Shown piece after piece: positions 45,573 through 53,924 of a stretch of DNA of 64,000 nucleotides. The notes under the pieces were generated by a model. The model saw only the letters and a list, made by a program, of their open reading frames with translations. It was not told the origin of the DNA and searched no databases. This DNA comes from Microbacterium terregens. Lineage in GTDB: Bacteria > Pseudomonadota > Alphaproteobacteria > Sphingomonadales > Sphingomonadaceae. The stretch lies in the NCBI RefSeq assembly GCF_027922045.1, contig NZ_BSEX01000015.1, positions 124,001 to 188,000 on the forward strand. Direction: 5' to 3'. A program made the translations under genes and the position numbers. Every line of letters begins with the position of its first letter. Position 1 is the first letter of the stretch.

Positions 45573-46331
45573 ATGACCAATGCGAAGGGCGAGGCTGATG
45601 CGCCGGAGAGCGGAAAGACGCCGGCGCGACAGCCGCGCGGCACCGGGCGCCGGCTGCGCGGCGCGATCGCACACAAGCTGGGCCTCGCGATCGTCTCGGG
45701 CGAATATGCGCCGGGGGACACCCTTTCGGGGGAGATCGCCTTCTCGGAGGCGCTGGACGTTTCCCGCAGCGCCTATCGCGAGGCGGTGCAGGTCCTGACG
45801 GCAAAGGGGCTGGTAGAGAGCCGCCCCAAGGCGGGCACCCGCGTTCTGCCGCGCAACCGCTGGAACCTCCTCGATCCGGATGTCGTCGCCTGGGCTTTCG
45901 CAGGCAGTCCGGACATCCAGTTCATCCGCAGCCTGTTCGAACTGCGGGCGATCGTCGAGCCCGCAGCTGCACGCCTGGCGGCCGAACGGCGCGACCGCGC
46001 CGACCTGAAGGCAATGAAGGACGCGTTGGCGGCCATGCGGCGGCACACGCTGGCGACGGAAGCTGGCTTGGCCGCAGACCGCGAATTTCACGACGCGATC
46101 CTCCGCGCCACGCGGAACGACGCGCTGGTCGTGCTGAGCGCCAGCATCGGGGCGGCGGTGAACTGGACCACCCAGTTCAAGCAACGCTCCCGCGCCCTGC
46201 CCCGCGATCCCCTGCCCGATCACATCCGCGTCTATGACGGCATTGCGGCTGGCGATGCGGAGGCAGCCGGTGCGGCGATGCGCGCATTGGTCGACCTGGC
46301 GCTCGAGGATACGCGCCACGCCATGGAGTGA
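45573..46331 (+). CDS. FadR-family GntR transcriptional regulator
   Basis: 252 residues from ATG 45573 with a GGGGGAGATAGGG ribosome region just before it. The N-terminal winged HTH is visible (HKLGLAIVSGEYAPGDTLSGEIAFSEALDVSRSAYREAVQVLTAKGLVESRPKAGTRVLPR). The C-terminal all-helical FCD ligand domain has metal-binding D/H positions (ELRAIVEPAAARLAAERR, AADREFHDAI, DHIRVYDGIAAGDAEAA). It lies between the KGSADH operon and the transporter, so it most likely represses the pathway and is released by a sugar-acid intermediate. Confidence 0.9.
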   Translation: MTNAKGEADAPESGKTPARQPRGTGRRLRGAIAHKLGLAIVSGEYAPGDTLSGEIAFSEALDVSRSAYREAVQVLTAKGLVESRPKAGTRVLPRNRWNLLDPDVVAWAFAGSPDIQFIRSLFELRAIVEPAAARLAAERRDRADLKAMKDALAAMRRHTLATEAGLAADREFHDAILRATRNDALVVLSASIGAAVNWTTQFKQRSRALPRDPLPDHIRVYDGIAAGDAEAAGAAMRALVDLALEDTRHAME

Positions 46332-46335
46332 TACG

Positions 46336-46367
46336 AAAAGGGCGCCCCGCGGTAGCGGAGGCGCCCT
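46336..46367 (-). terminator. Intrinsic terminator between gntR and the sugar transporter
   Basis: Stem AGGGCGCC-CCGC-GGTA-GCGG-A-GGCGCCCT (12 pairs with one bulge). On the minus strand it is followed by TTTTCG, so it terminates the transporter gene; it may also stop gntR transcripts from the other side. Confidence 0.7.
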
Positions 46368-46388
46368 CGTCGTGCCGTGCCGGCGAGA

Positions 46389-47699
46389 TTACCCGATCAC
46401 CTCGGGCTCCGGCAGCGCGTGCGTCGGCTTGGAGCCCCACAGCGCGTAGAACAGGATGTAGAGTTCGCAGGCGGCGGTCAGCAGGAACGAGGTCTGCAGC
46501 CCGACAGTGTCGGCCAGCCAGCCCTGCACCACCACCAGCGCACCGCCGGCGATCGCCATGATGAGCAGGCCCGAGCCTTCCTCGGTGAGCGGACCCAGGC
46601 CCTTGATGCCCAGCGTGAAGATCGTCGGGAACATGATCGAGTGGAACAGGCCCACTGCGATCAGCGACCACATCGCCGCATGGCCGCTGGTGAAGGTCGC
46701 AAGCAGCATCACGATGAACGCGCCGACCGCGAAGAATGCCAAAACTTTGTCGGCGGGCACCTTCTGCATGACGAAGCTGCCGACGAAGCGGCCGATCATC
46801 ATGCCGCCCCACAGCAGCGCCAGGTAGCGCGATGCCTGCTCGTGCGTGATTGCGGCGATGTCCGGCTGCGAGACGAAGTTGATGAACAGGTTGGCGACGC
46901 CGATTTCTGCGATCAGGTAGATGAAGATCGCCGGCACACCCCAGACGAGGTTCCGGTGCTTCCAAAGCGACATGCCGCGCCGCTCCTCGCGCGAGACGCG
47001 CTGGGTAGCCTGGCCGATCGCGGGGAGCGGGAAGCGGGCGATGACCACGGCAAGCACCACCAGCACTGCCGCGACGATCAGATACGGCAGGATCACCGAC
47101 TGCGCATCGGCATAGCGCTCAGCTGCCGTGAGCGTCACGCCGGCTTCTGCCGTGCCGCCCTTCGAACGGCCCAGGATCAGATAGCCTGCGAACAGCGGCG
47201 CGAGCGTGGTGCCGAGCGAGTTGAACGCCTGCACCAGATTGAGGCGCGAGGAGCCGGTTTCCGGCGGGCCGATGACCGCGACATACGGGTTCGCCGCTAC
47301 CTGGAGCAGCGTGATTCCGCTGGCGATGATGAACAGCGCGGTGAGCACGACGCCGTAGGACGGCAGTCGCGCTGCCGGCACCATCAGCAGCGCACCGGCT
47401 GCCATGATGACGAGCCCGGTCACGATCGACTTCTGATAGCCGATCCGCTCGATCAGCTTCGCCGAAGGGATGGAGGCCACGAAATACGCGATGAACCAGA
47501 CCGACTCGATCAGCGTGGTCTGCGTGTAATCAAGTTCGAACACGCTCCTGAGATGCGGCAGGAGGGTGTTGTTGATGACGGTGATGAAGCCCCACATGAA
47601 GAAGAGGCTGGCAAGCAGCGTCAACGCGGGCTTGTAGCTTCCACCGGGCGCATGGTGCGCACCTGTCGAAGCGACGGAAGAAGTTGGCGGCAACGCCAT
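46389..47699 (-). CDS. Sugar MFS transporter, FucP/GluP family
   Basis: 436 residues from ATG 47699 with AGGAG about ten bases upstream. Twelve predicted transmembrane helices. The family pattern FFMWGFITVINNTLLPHLRSVFELDYTQTTLIESVWFIAYFVASIPSAKLIERIGYQKSIVTGL, and later VQAFNSLGTTLAPLF and GGGALVVVQGWLADTVG-type segments, identify the FucP/GluP sugar:proton symporters. Some members take up fucose, arabinose, glucose or galactose. Divergent from galM with a candidate operator in the gap; probably brings in the sugar handled by this locus. Confidence 0.9.
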   Translation of the reverse strand: MALPPTSSVASTGAHHAPGGSYKPALTLLASLFFMWGFITVINNTLLPHLRSVFELDYTQTTLIESVWFIAYFVASIPSAKLIERIGYQKSIVTGLVIMAAGALLMVPAARLPSYGVVLTALFIIASGITLLQVAANPYVAVIGPPETGSSRLNLVQAFNSLGTTLAPLFAGYLILGRSKGGTAEAGVTLTAAERYADAQSVILPYLIVAAVLVVLAVVIARFPLPAIGQATQRVSREERRGMSLWKHRNLVWGVPAIFIYLIAEIGVANLFINFVSQPDIAAITHEQASRYLALLWGGMMIGRFVGSFVMQKVPADKVLAFFAVGAFIVMLLATFTSGHAAMWSLIAVGLFHSIMFPTIFTLGIKGLGPLTEEGSGLLIMAIAGGALVVVQGWLADTVGLQTSFLLTAACELYILFYALWGSKPTHALPEPEVIG

Positions 47700-47777
47700 G
47701 CATCCTGTCTCCTGTGTGGAAGCCGAAGCGGTCGCGCTGTTCGCCAGCATCTGCTGCGCGGCTTGCCCTGGTGAATT

Positions 47778-47789
47778 TTGTCCGACTAT
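47778..47789. promoter_or_regulatory. Candidate GntR (FadR-type) operator, site 2
   Basis: TTGTCCGACTAT: its first 11 bases match the FadR-subfamily pattern TNGTNNNACNA exactly. Located between the divergent transporter (start 47699) and galM (start 47838). It shares its core with the site upstream of the KGSADH gene, so one regulator may control both divergent promoter pairs. Confidence 0.6.
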
Positions 47790-47837
47790 ATAGCCCCGAA
47801 AGGCGCGTCAACGGCGTCGATACACAAGGATAGGACG

Positions 47838-48992
47838 ATGCGGAAGGTGGGCAGCGATGGAGTTGTTCTGGCGCTGGTGGCGGCGGCCACGACAGCGCTG
47901 ACGGCGGGGACGGCATCCGCGGCGGAGGTGCAGCGTTCCGCGGCCGGAACGCTGAAGGACGGCACTGCGGTTGAAGCGATCACGCTCGTGGGCGCCAACG
48001 GCGTTTCCGCGCGCGTGCTGACCTATGGTGCGACGCTGCAGTCGCTGATCGCCCCCGACCGCGACGGCAACAAGGCGGACGTGGTGCTCGGCTACGACGA
48101 CCTCGCCGACTATGTCGATCATCCGAACTATTTCGGCGTCACCGTGGGCCGTTACGCCAACCGCATCGCCGGCGGCACGTTCACACTGGACGGCAAGAAG
48201 TTCCAGCTGCCGCTCAACGACAAGACCAACTCGCTGCACGGCGGCGGCAAGGGCTTCGACAAGCAGGTCTGGCGCGTCGTTTCCGTGAAGAACGGGCCGG
48301 TGGCGAGCGTCGTGCTGGCGCATCGCAGCCCGGACGGCGATTCCGGCTACCCCGGGCAGTTCGACGTGACCGTCACCTATTCGCTGGATGACAAGGGTTC
48401 GCTGACGATCGCCTTCGAGGGCAAGACCAGCAAGCCGACCATCGTCAACATGACCAACCACGCCATCTTCAACCTGGCCGGGGAAGGCTCGGCGATGGGT
48501 GCGACCGGGCACCGCCTGACCGTTCCTGCGGCGACCTATACGCCCGTCGATGCCAAGCTGATCCCCACCGGCGAGCGTCGGCCGGTCGCGGGTACGGTGT
48601 TCGACTTCCGCAGCCCGCGCGTGGTGGCCGACGGAATCCGGGACGGCCATGACCAGCAGATCCGCTACGGCCAGGGCTACGACCACAACTTCGCCCTCGA
48701 CAAGGGGCTGACTGCCAAGCCCGAACTCGCCGCGCGCTTGGAAGACCCGCAGTCGGGTCGCGTGCTCGAAGTGCTGACCACCGAGCCTGGGGTCCAATTC
48801 TACACGGGCAACTTCCTTGACGGCACCTATTTGGGCAAGAAGGGTCACCTGTATCGCATGGGGGATGGGATCGCCCTGGAGCCGCAGAAGTTTCCGGACG
48901 CGCCCAACCACCCCGACTTTGTTTCCGCCCGAGTGGATCCAGGCAAGCCGTACCGGCATGTCATGATCTATCGCCTTTCCACGACTCGCTGA
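47838..48992 (+). CDS. galM: Aldose 1-epimerase (mutarotase), exported
   Basis: Interconverts alpha and beta anomers of an aldose. 384 residues from ATG 47838 with AGGA in the ribosome region. A signal peptide ([20 protein letters not shown]) sends it to the periplasm. Active-site marks are [46 protein letters not shown] (acid histidine) and [18 protein letters not shown] (base glutamate). It is 13 bases upstream of the pentonate dehydratase gene, so probably prepares incoming pentose or hexose for oxidation. Confidence 0.92.
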   Translation: MRKVGSDGVVLALVAAATTALTAGTASAAEVQRSAAGTLKDGTAVEAITLVGANGVSARVLTYGATLQSLIAPDRDGNKADVVLGYDDLADYVDHPNYFGVTVGRYANRIAGGTFTLDGKKFQLPLNDKTNSLHGGGKGFDKQVWRVVSVKNGPVASVVLAHRSPDGDSGYPGQFDVTVTYSLDDKGSLTIAFEGKTSKPTIVNMTNHAIFNLAGEGSAMGATGHRLTVPAATYTPVDAKLIPTGERRPVAGTVFDFRSPRVVADGIRDGHDQQIRYGQGYDHNFALDKGLTAKPELAARLEDPQSGRVLEVLTTEPGVQFYTGNFLDGTYLGKKGHLYRMGDGIALEPQKFPDAPNHPDFVSARVDPGKPYRHVMIYRLSTTR

Positions 48993-49005
48993 CCGGACAC
49001 CTCCC

Positions 49006-50802
49006 ATGACCGCCACCCCGACCAACAAGCTTCGCTCGCGCGCCTGGTTCGATAATCCCGAGAATATCGACATGACGGCGCTCTACATCGAGCGGTACAT
49101 GAACTTCGGCCTCAGCCAGGCCGAGCTCCAGTCGGGCAAGCCGATCATCGGCATCGCCCAGACCGGCAGCGACCTTTCCCCCTGCAACCGCCACCACCTG
49201 GTGCTGGCGGAGCGCCTGCGCGAAGGCATTCGCGAAGCCGGCGGCATCGCCCTCGAATTCCCGGTTCACCCGATCCAGGAAACCGGCAAGCGCCCGACTG
49301 CCGGTCTCGACCGCAACCTTGCGTACATGGCGCTGGTCGAGGTGCTGTACGGCTATCCGCTCGACGCCGTCGTGCTGACGATCGGCTGCGACAAGACGAC
49401 GCCTGCCTGCCTGATGGCGGCGGCGACCGTGAACATCCCCGCGATCGCGCTGTCGGTCGGCCCGATGCTCAACGGCTGGCACAAGGGCGAGCGCACCGGC
49501 TCGGGCACCATCGTGTGGAAGGCGCGCCAGATGCTCGCGGCCGGCGAGATCGACAACGCGGGCTTCATCAAGCTGGTCGCGTCGTCGGCACCGTCGACGG
49601 GCTACTGCAACACCATGGGCACCGCGACGACGATGAACTCGCTCGCCGAGGCACTCGGCATGCAGCTTCCGGGCTCGGCCGCGATCCCGGCGCCGTACCG
49701 TGATCGCCAGGAAGTGGCGTACGAAACGGGCAAGCGCATCGTCGAGATGGTGGCCGAGGATCTGAAGCCGTCCGACGTGATGACGCGCGAGGCGTTCCTG
49801 AACGCGATCGTCGTCAACTCGGCGATCGGCGGCTCGACCAACGCGCCGATCCATCTCGCCGCACTCGCCCGCCACATGGGCGTGGAGCTCGACATCCGCG
49901 ATTGGCAGGAGCACGGCCACAAGGTGCCGCTGCTCGTGAACCTGCAGCCGGCGGGCGAATATCTGGGCGAGGATTATTATCGCGCAGGCGGCGTCCCGGC
50001 AGTGGTCTCGCAGCTGATGGACCAGGGCCTGATCCATGAGGACGTCATGACCGTGAACGGCAAGACGATCGGTGAGAACTGCCGTGGCGTCGAGATCGAG
50101 GACGAAAAGGTCATTCGTCCGTTCAACCAGCCGCTGAAGGAAGAAGCCGGCTTCATCGTCCTTTCGGGCAACCTGTTCGACGCGGCGATCATGAAGACCA
50201 GCGTCATCAGCGAGGAGTTCCGCGAGCGCTATCTCTCGAACCCGAACGATCCGAACGCCTTCGAAGGCCCGGCAGTCGTGTTCGACGGGCCGGAGGACTA
50301 TCACCACCGCATCGACGATCCGTCCGTGAACATCACGGCGGAGACGCTGATGTTCATGCGCGGCGCCGGCCCGATCGGCTATCCTGGTGCGGCCGAGGTC
50401 GTGAACATGCGTCCGCCGGCGTATCTGATCCGCGAGGGCATCCATGCCCTCCCCTGCATCGGCGACGGTCGTCAGTCCGGCACCAGCGGCAGCCCCTCGA
50501 TCCTGAACGCCTCGCCCGAGGCGGCGGCGATGGGCGGCCTGGCCCTCATCCAGACCGGTGATCGCGTCCGCATCGACCTCAACAAGGGGACGGCCGACGT
50601 GCTGATCTCGGACGAGGAACTCGCGGAGCGTCGTCGCAAGCTCGAGGCGGAGGGCGGGTACCAGTACCCGGCTTCGCAGACGCCGTGGCAGGAAATCCAG
50701 CGTTCGGTGGTCGGCCAGATGAACACCGGCGCGATCCTGGAGGGGGCCGAGAAGTACCAGCGCATCGCGCAGACCATGGGCCTGCCGCGCGACAACCACT
50801 AA
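49006..50802 (+). CDS. xylD: Pentonate dehydratase (xylonate/arabonate dehydratase, IlvD/EDD family)
   Basis: 598 residues. The order and wording of conserved blocks closely follow Caulobacter XylD as I recall it: [86 protein letters not shown]. Iron-sulfur cluster cysteines are C60 (SPCN), C128 (GCDK) and C201 (YCNTMG). Dehydrates xylonate or arabonate to 2-keto-3-deoxypentonate, the substrate for AraD1. Co-transcribed with galM. D-xylonate versus L-arabonate preference is undecided, and ilvD itself is unlikely given the RDWFDNP-type N-terminus. Confidence 0.9.
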   Translation: MTATPTNKLRSRAWFDNPENIDMTALYIERYMNFGLSQAELQSGKPIIGIAQTGSDLSPCNRHHLVLAERLREGIREAGGIALEFPVHPIQETGKRPTAGLDRNLAYMALVEVLYGYPLDAVVLTIGCDKTTPACLMAAATVNIPAIALSVGPMLNGWHKGERTGSGTIVWKARQMLAAGEIDNAGFIKLVASSAPSTGYCNTMGTATTMNSLAEALGMQLPGSAAIPAPYRDRQEVAYETGKRIVEMVAEDLKPSDVMTREAFLNAIVVNSAIGGSTNAPIHLAALARHMGVELDIRDWQEHGHKVPLLVNLQPAGEYLGEDYYRAGGVPAVVSQLMDQGLIHEDVMTVNGKTIGENCRGVEIEDEKVIRPFNQPLKEEAGFIVLSGNLFDAAIMKTSVISEEFRERYLSNPNDPNAFEGPAVVFDGPEDYHHRIDDPSVNITAETLMFMRGAGPIGYPGAAEVVNMRPPAYLIREGIHALPCIGDGRQSGTSGSPSILNASPEAAAMGGLALIQTGDRVRIDLNKGTADVLISDEELAERRRKLEAEGGYQYPASQTPWQEIQRSVVGQMNTGAILEGAEKYQRIAQTMGLPRDNH

Positions 50803-50809
50803 GCGCAAC

Positions 50810-50861
50810 GGCATGGCGGGGGTGGCATCGCGGGACGATGCCGCTACACCCCCGCCATGCC
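50810..50861 (+). promoter_or_regulatory. Large hairpin spanning the bioF start codon
   Basis: Arms GGCATGGCGGGGGTG (50810-50824) and CACCCCCGCCATGCC (50847-50861) pair perfectly over 15 bp; an inner stem GCATCG/CGATGC adds six. The bioF ATG (50857-50859) lies in the 3' arm and no Shine-Dalgarno is visible. It begins seven bases after the xylD stop. It could be a terminator of galM-xylD, a translation-blocking element for bioF, or both. Confidence 0.6.
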
Positions 50862-51981
50862 GAGCTTTGCAGCACATCGCGCCGATCTGGCGCAGCTGGC
50901 GGACCAGCATCGTATCCGCCGGCTCCTGCCCCGTCAGGGCACCGACTTCGCCTCCAACGATTATCTCGCGCTCGCTTCCGCGCCTCGCCTGCGGAATGCT
51001 GTCGCGGCCGCGCTCGCCGAGGGCGTAGCGGTCGGTTCGGGTGGGTCGCGGCTCCTTCGCGGCAACTCCGACGAGCACGAAGCGCTGGAGGCCGAGGCGG
51101 CCGCCTTCTTCGGCAGCGAGGCTTCCCTCTACTTTGCGAGCGGCTTTGCCGCCAACGCGGCGCTCTTCGCGACGCTCCCTCAACGCGGCGACCTGGTGGT
51201 CTATGATGCGCTGGTACACGCGAGCGCGCATGAAGGGATGCGGCTCGGCCGCGCCACCTGCGTCGCGGCCGAACACAACCAGGTCGATGCCTTCGAGGCG
51301 GCCATCCGCCAGTGGCGCAAGGGCGGCGGGACCGGGACGCCCTGGATCGCGGTGGAGAGCCTCTACAGCATGGACGGCGACCGGGCGCCGCTGGCGGCGC
51401 TCGCGAAGCTGGCTGACGCGCAGGATGCGATCCTGCTGATCGACGAGGCGCATGCGACCGGCGTCTTCGGCACTGCCGGGCGGGGTCTCGCCGAAGACCT
51501 GGAAGGTCGCGGCAACGTCGTGACCCTGCGCACCTGCGGGAAGGCGATAGGGTGCGAAGGCGCGCTCGTCTGCGGGCCGAGGATCGTACGCGACTTTCTG
51601 ATCAATCGCGGCCGCGGGTTCATTTTCTCCACCGCCCCCTCCCCGCTGATGGCGCGTGCCGTTCGGGAGAGTCTGCATATCCTCGCCGATGAGCCGAACC
51701 GACGCGAACGGCTGCACGACCTGGTTTGCCACGCGGAACGTGCACTTGCACCCGCAGGCGTCCAGCCGACCGGCTCGCAGATCCTCCCTCTGGTGATCGG
51801 GGACGATGCCGCGACCATGCGGGCAGCCGAAGCGTTGCAAGCCGATGGTTTCGACGTGCGCGGCATCCGCCCGCCTACGGTGCCGCGCGGCACTTCGCGC
51901 CTCCGCCTGTCCCTCACCCTCAATGTCACGACCGAGGATGTGGACCGGCTGGCCGCGCTGCTGCAGGAGGTCGTGCCATGA
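50857..51981 (+). CDS. bioF: 8-amino-7-oxononanoate synthase
   Basis: PLP enzyme joining pimeloyl-ACP or -CoA and alanine in biotin synthesis. 374 residues. Family marks are GTDFASNDYLALAS, GSGGSRLLRGNSDEHEALEAEAA, VESLYSMDGDRAPL, LLIDEAHATGVFGTAGRGL and the PLP lysine in TCGKAIGCEGALVCG. The only sensible start is ATG 50857, inside the 3' arm of a long hairpin. Overlaps bioD by four bases. Confidence 0.95.
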   Translation: MPSFAAHRADLAQLADQHRIRRLLPRQGTDFASNDYLALASAPRLRNAVAAALAEGVAVGSGGSRLLRGNSDEHEALEAEAAAFFGSEASLYFASGFAANAALFATLPQRGDLVVYDALVHASAHEGMRLGRATCVAAEHNQVDAFEAAIRQWRKGGGTGTPWIAVESLYSMDGDRAPLAALAKLADAQDAILLIDEAHATGVFGTAGRGLAEDLEGRGNVVTLRTCGKAIGCEGALVCGPRIVRDFLINRGRGFIFSTAPSPLMARAVRESLHILADEPNRRERLHDLVCHAERALAPAGVQPTGSQILPLVIGDDAATMRAAEALQADGFDVRGIRPPTVPRGTSRLRLSLTLNVTTEDVDRLAALLQEVVP

Positions 51982-52601
51982 GCAAGACCATCATCGTCAC
52001 GGGTACCGACACCGACATCGGCAAGACCGTATTCGCCGCCGGCCTCGCTGCGGCGCTTGGCGCACGCTATTGGAAACCCGTCCAGTCGGGGCTGCTGGAC
52101 GGCACCGATGCCGCCCGAGTCGAAACGCTGGGCGTGCCCAGGACGCACATCCTTCCCGAGGCCTACCGGCTGGCCACCCCCTGCTCCCCCCATCTCGCCG
52201 CGGAAATCGACGGAGTGTCGATCGAGGTGGACAGGCTCGCACTGCCGGCGGGCGACGATGCGCTCGTCGTCGAAGGTGCGGGCGGCGTGCTTGTCCCCGT
52301 CACGCGAACCATGCTGTTCGCCGATGTCTTCGCCCGCTGGAACCAGCCGGTCGTGCTGGTCGCCCGCACGGGCCTCGGCACCATCAATCACAGCCTCTTG
52401 TCGATCGAAGCCCTGCGGGCGCGCGGCGTACCGATCCTGGGCGTCGCCTTCATCGGGGAGCCGGTCGGGGACAGCGAGGCCACTGTGGCCGAGATCGGTC
52501 AGGTTCGTCGCCTCGGCCGCCTTCCCGGGCTGGATCCGCTGAATGCGGAGACGCTGGCGGCCGCCTTCCACAGCAACTTCGATCTGGAGATCTTCCGGTG
52601 A
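51978..52601 (+). CDS. bioD: Dethiobiotin synthetase
   Basis: ATP-dependent ring closure of DAPA to dethiobiotin. 207 residues from ATG 51978, overlapping the bioF stop (ATGA), with AGGAGG seven bases upstream. P-loop VTGTDTDIGKT at residues 7-17, substrate segments YWKPVQSG, VVEGAGGVLVP and VARTGLGTINHSLL. Overlaps bioA by four bases. Confidence 0.96.
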   Translation: MSKTIIVTGTDTDIGKTVFAAGLAAALGARYWKPVQSGLLDGTDAARVETLGVPRTHILPEAYRLATPCSPHLAAEIDGVSIEVDRLALPAGDDALVVEGAGGVLVPVTRTMLFADVFARWNQPVVLVARTGLGTINHSLLSIEALRARGVPILGVAFIGEPVGDSEATVAEIGQVRRLGRLPGLDPLNAETLAAAFHSNFDLEIFR

Positions 52602-53845
52602 CGACCTCGGCCGTGTGGCACCCCTTCACCCAGCATGGGCTCGGCGAGCCCATCCCGCTGGTGACCCGTGCAGAGGGGGCGGCGCTTCATACCGCCGATG
52701 GCCGCCGCATCGTGGATGCAATCTCCTCCTGGTGGGTCACGACGCACGGCCATGCCCATCCGCGGATCATCGCCGCGATCCGGGACCAGGCGGAGAAACT
52801 CGACCAGATCATCTTCGCCGGATGGACGCACGAACCGGCGGAGGCAGTCGCCCAGGGCCTGCGCGACATCATGCCGCGCGAACTGACCCGGGTATTCTTC
52901 TCGGACTCGGGCTCCACCAGCGTCGAGGTGGCGCTCAAGATGGCGCTCGGCTATTGGCGAGAACACGACCCGGCCCGGCATCGGATCCTCGTCCTCGAAC
53001 ATGGCTACCACGGCGATACTATCGGCGCGATGTCGGTGGGCGCCCGTGGCGTGTTCAACAGCGCCTACGAGCCGCTGCTGTTCGACGTGGGCACCATCCC
53101 CTTTCCCGTGCCGGGTGGCGAGCAGGCAAGTCTCGACATCTTGGAGCAGGCCTGTGCCGCCGGGGCAGCGGCGTTCATCGTCGAGCCGTTGGTGCTGGGC
53201 GCTGGCGGCATGCACTTCTACGCCCCTTCCACGCTCCGGGAGATGCGCGCCATCTGTGCGCGACACGGCGTGCTGTTCGTGGCGGACGAGGTGATGACCG
53301 GCTGGGGAAGGACCGGAACGTTGCTGGCGTGCGAGCAGGCCGGTGTGGTGCCCGATATCCTCTGCCTGTCGAAAGGGCTGACCGGGGGCGCCATTCCCCT
53401 TGCCGTCACCATGGCCACCGAGCCGATCTTCCAGGCGCACTATGGTCCGGATCGCGGGAAGATGTTCTTCCACTCTTCCAGCTATACCGCCAATCCGATC
53501 GCCTGCGCGGCGGCCCGTGCCAATCTGGCGATCTGGGCGGAAGAACCGGTAGCCGAGCGCATCGTGTCGCTCGGGAAGCGTCAACAGGCTCGGCTCGACG
53601 CGCTGTCGGGCCTCCGCAATGTTCGGGGTTGCCGGCGAAGCGGCACCATCACGGCGCTCGAGATCGCGGGAGAGGACGGCTACTTGTCGGCGCTCGCTCC
53701 ACGCCTGCTCGCCCATTTCCGGGACAGGGACCTGCTGCTCAGACCGCTTGGCAACACGGTCTACGTGATGCCGCCCTACTGCATCGAAGACGCCGACCTC
53801 GACCGCATCTACGCCGCCATCGCCGAGGCCTGCGAAGCTCTCTGA
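52598..53845 (+). CDS. bioA: Adenosylmethionine-8-amino-7-oxononanoate transaminase
   Basis: KAPA to DAPA using SAM as amino donor. 415 residues from GTG 52598, overlapping the bioD stop (GTGA). Marks are VWHPFTQHG, WWVTTHGHAHPRI, FSDSGSTSVEVALKMALGYW, LEHGYHGDTIGAMSVG, FVADEVMTGWGRTGT and the PLP lysine in CLSKGLTGGAIPL. The last bio gene here; bioB and bioC/bioH are not in the window. Confidence 0.96.
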   Translation: MTTSAVWHPFTQHGLGEPIPLVTRAEGAALHTADGRRIVDAISSWWVTTHGHAHPRIIAAIRDQAEKLDQIIFAGWTHEPAEAVAQGLRDIMPRELTRVFFSDSGSTSVEVALKMALGYWREHDPARHRILVLEHGYHGDTIGAMSVGARGVFNSAYEPLLFDVGTIPFPVPGGEQASLDILEQACAAGAAAFIVEPLVLGAGGMHFYAPSTLREMRAICARHGVLFVADEVMTGWGRTGTLLACEQAGVVPDILCLSKGLTGGAIPLAVTMATEPIFQAHYGPDRGKMFFHSSSYTANPIACAAARANLAIWAEEPVAERIVSLGKRQQARLDALSGLRNVRGCRRSGTITALEIAGEDGYLSALAPRLLAHFRDRDLLLRPLGNTVYVMPPYCIEDADLDRIYAAIAEACEAL

Positions 53846-53924
53846 CGGATCGTCTCGCGTCCGTAACCGTTAAGCGACCATCAGCCCGGCACCGGCCGGT
53901 GTACGAAACGGGAGCGCCGGTGCA

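Noticed and set aside
49006..50802. Assignment of the dehydratase as IlvD of branched-chain amino acid synthesis
   Set aside because: The N-terminal RSRAWFDNP block and the sugar-catabolic neighbours match the pentonate dehydratase branch.
48961..51840. A 959-codon open frame on the minus strand opposite xylD and bioF
   Set aside because: The plus strand carries two unmistakable enzymes here. The minus frame is Arg/His/Asp/Gly-rich with no motif, typical of antisense reading of GC-rich genes.
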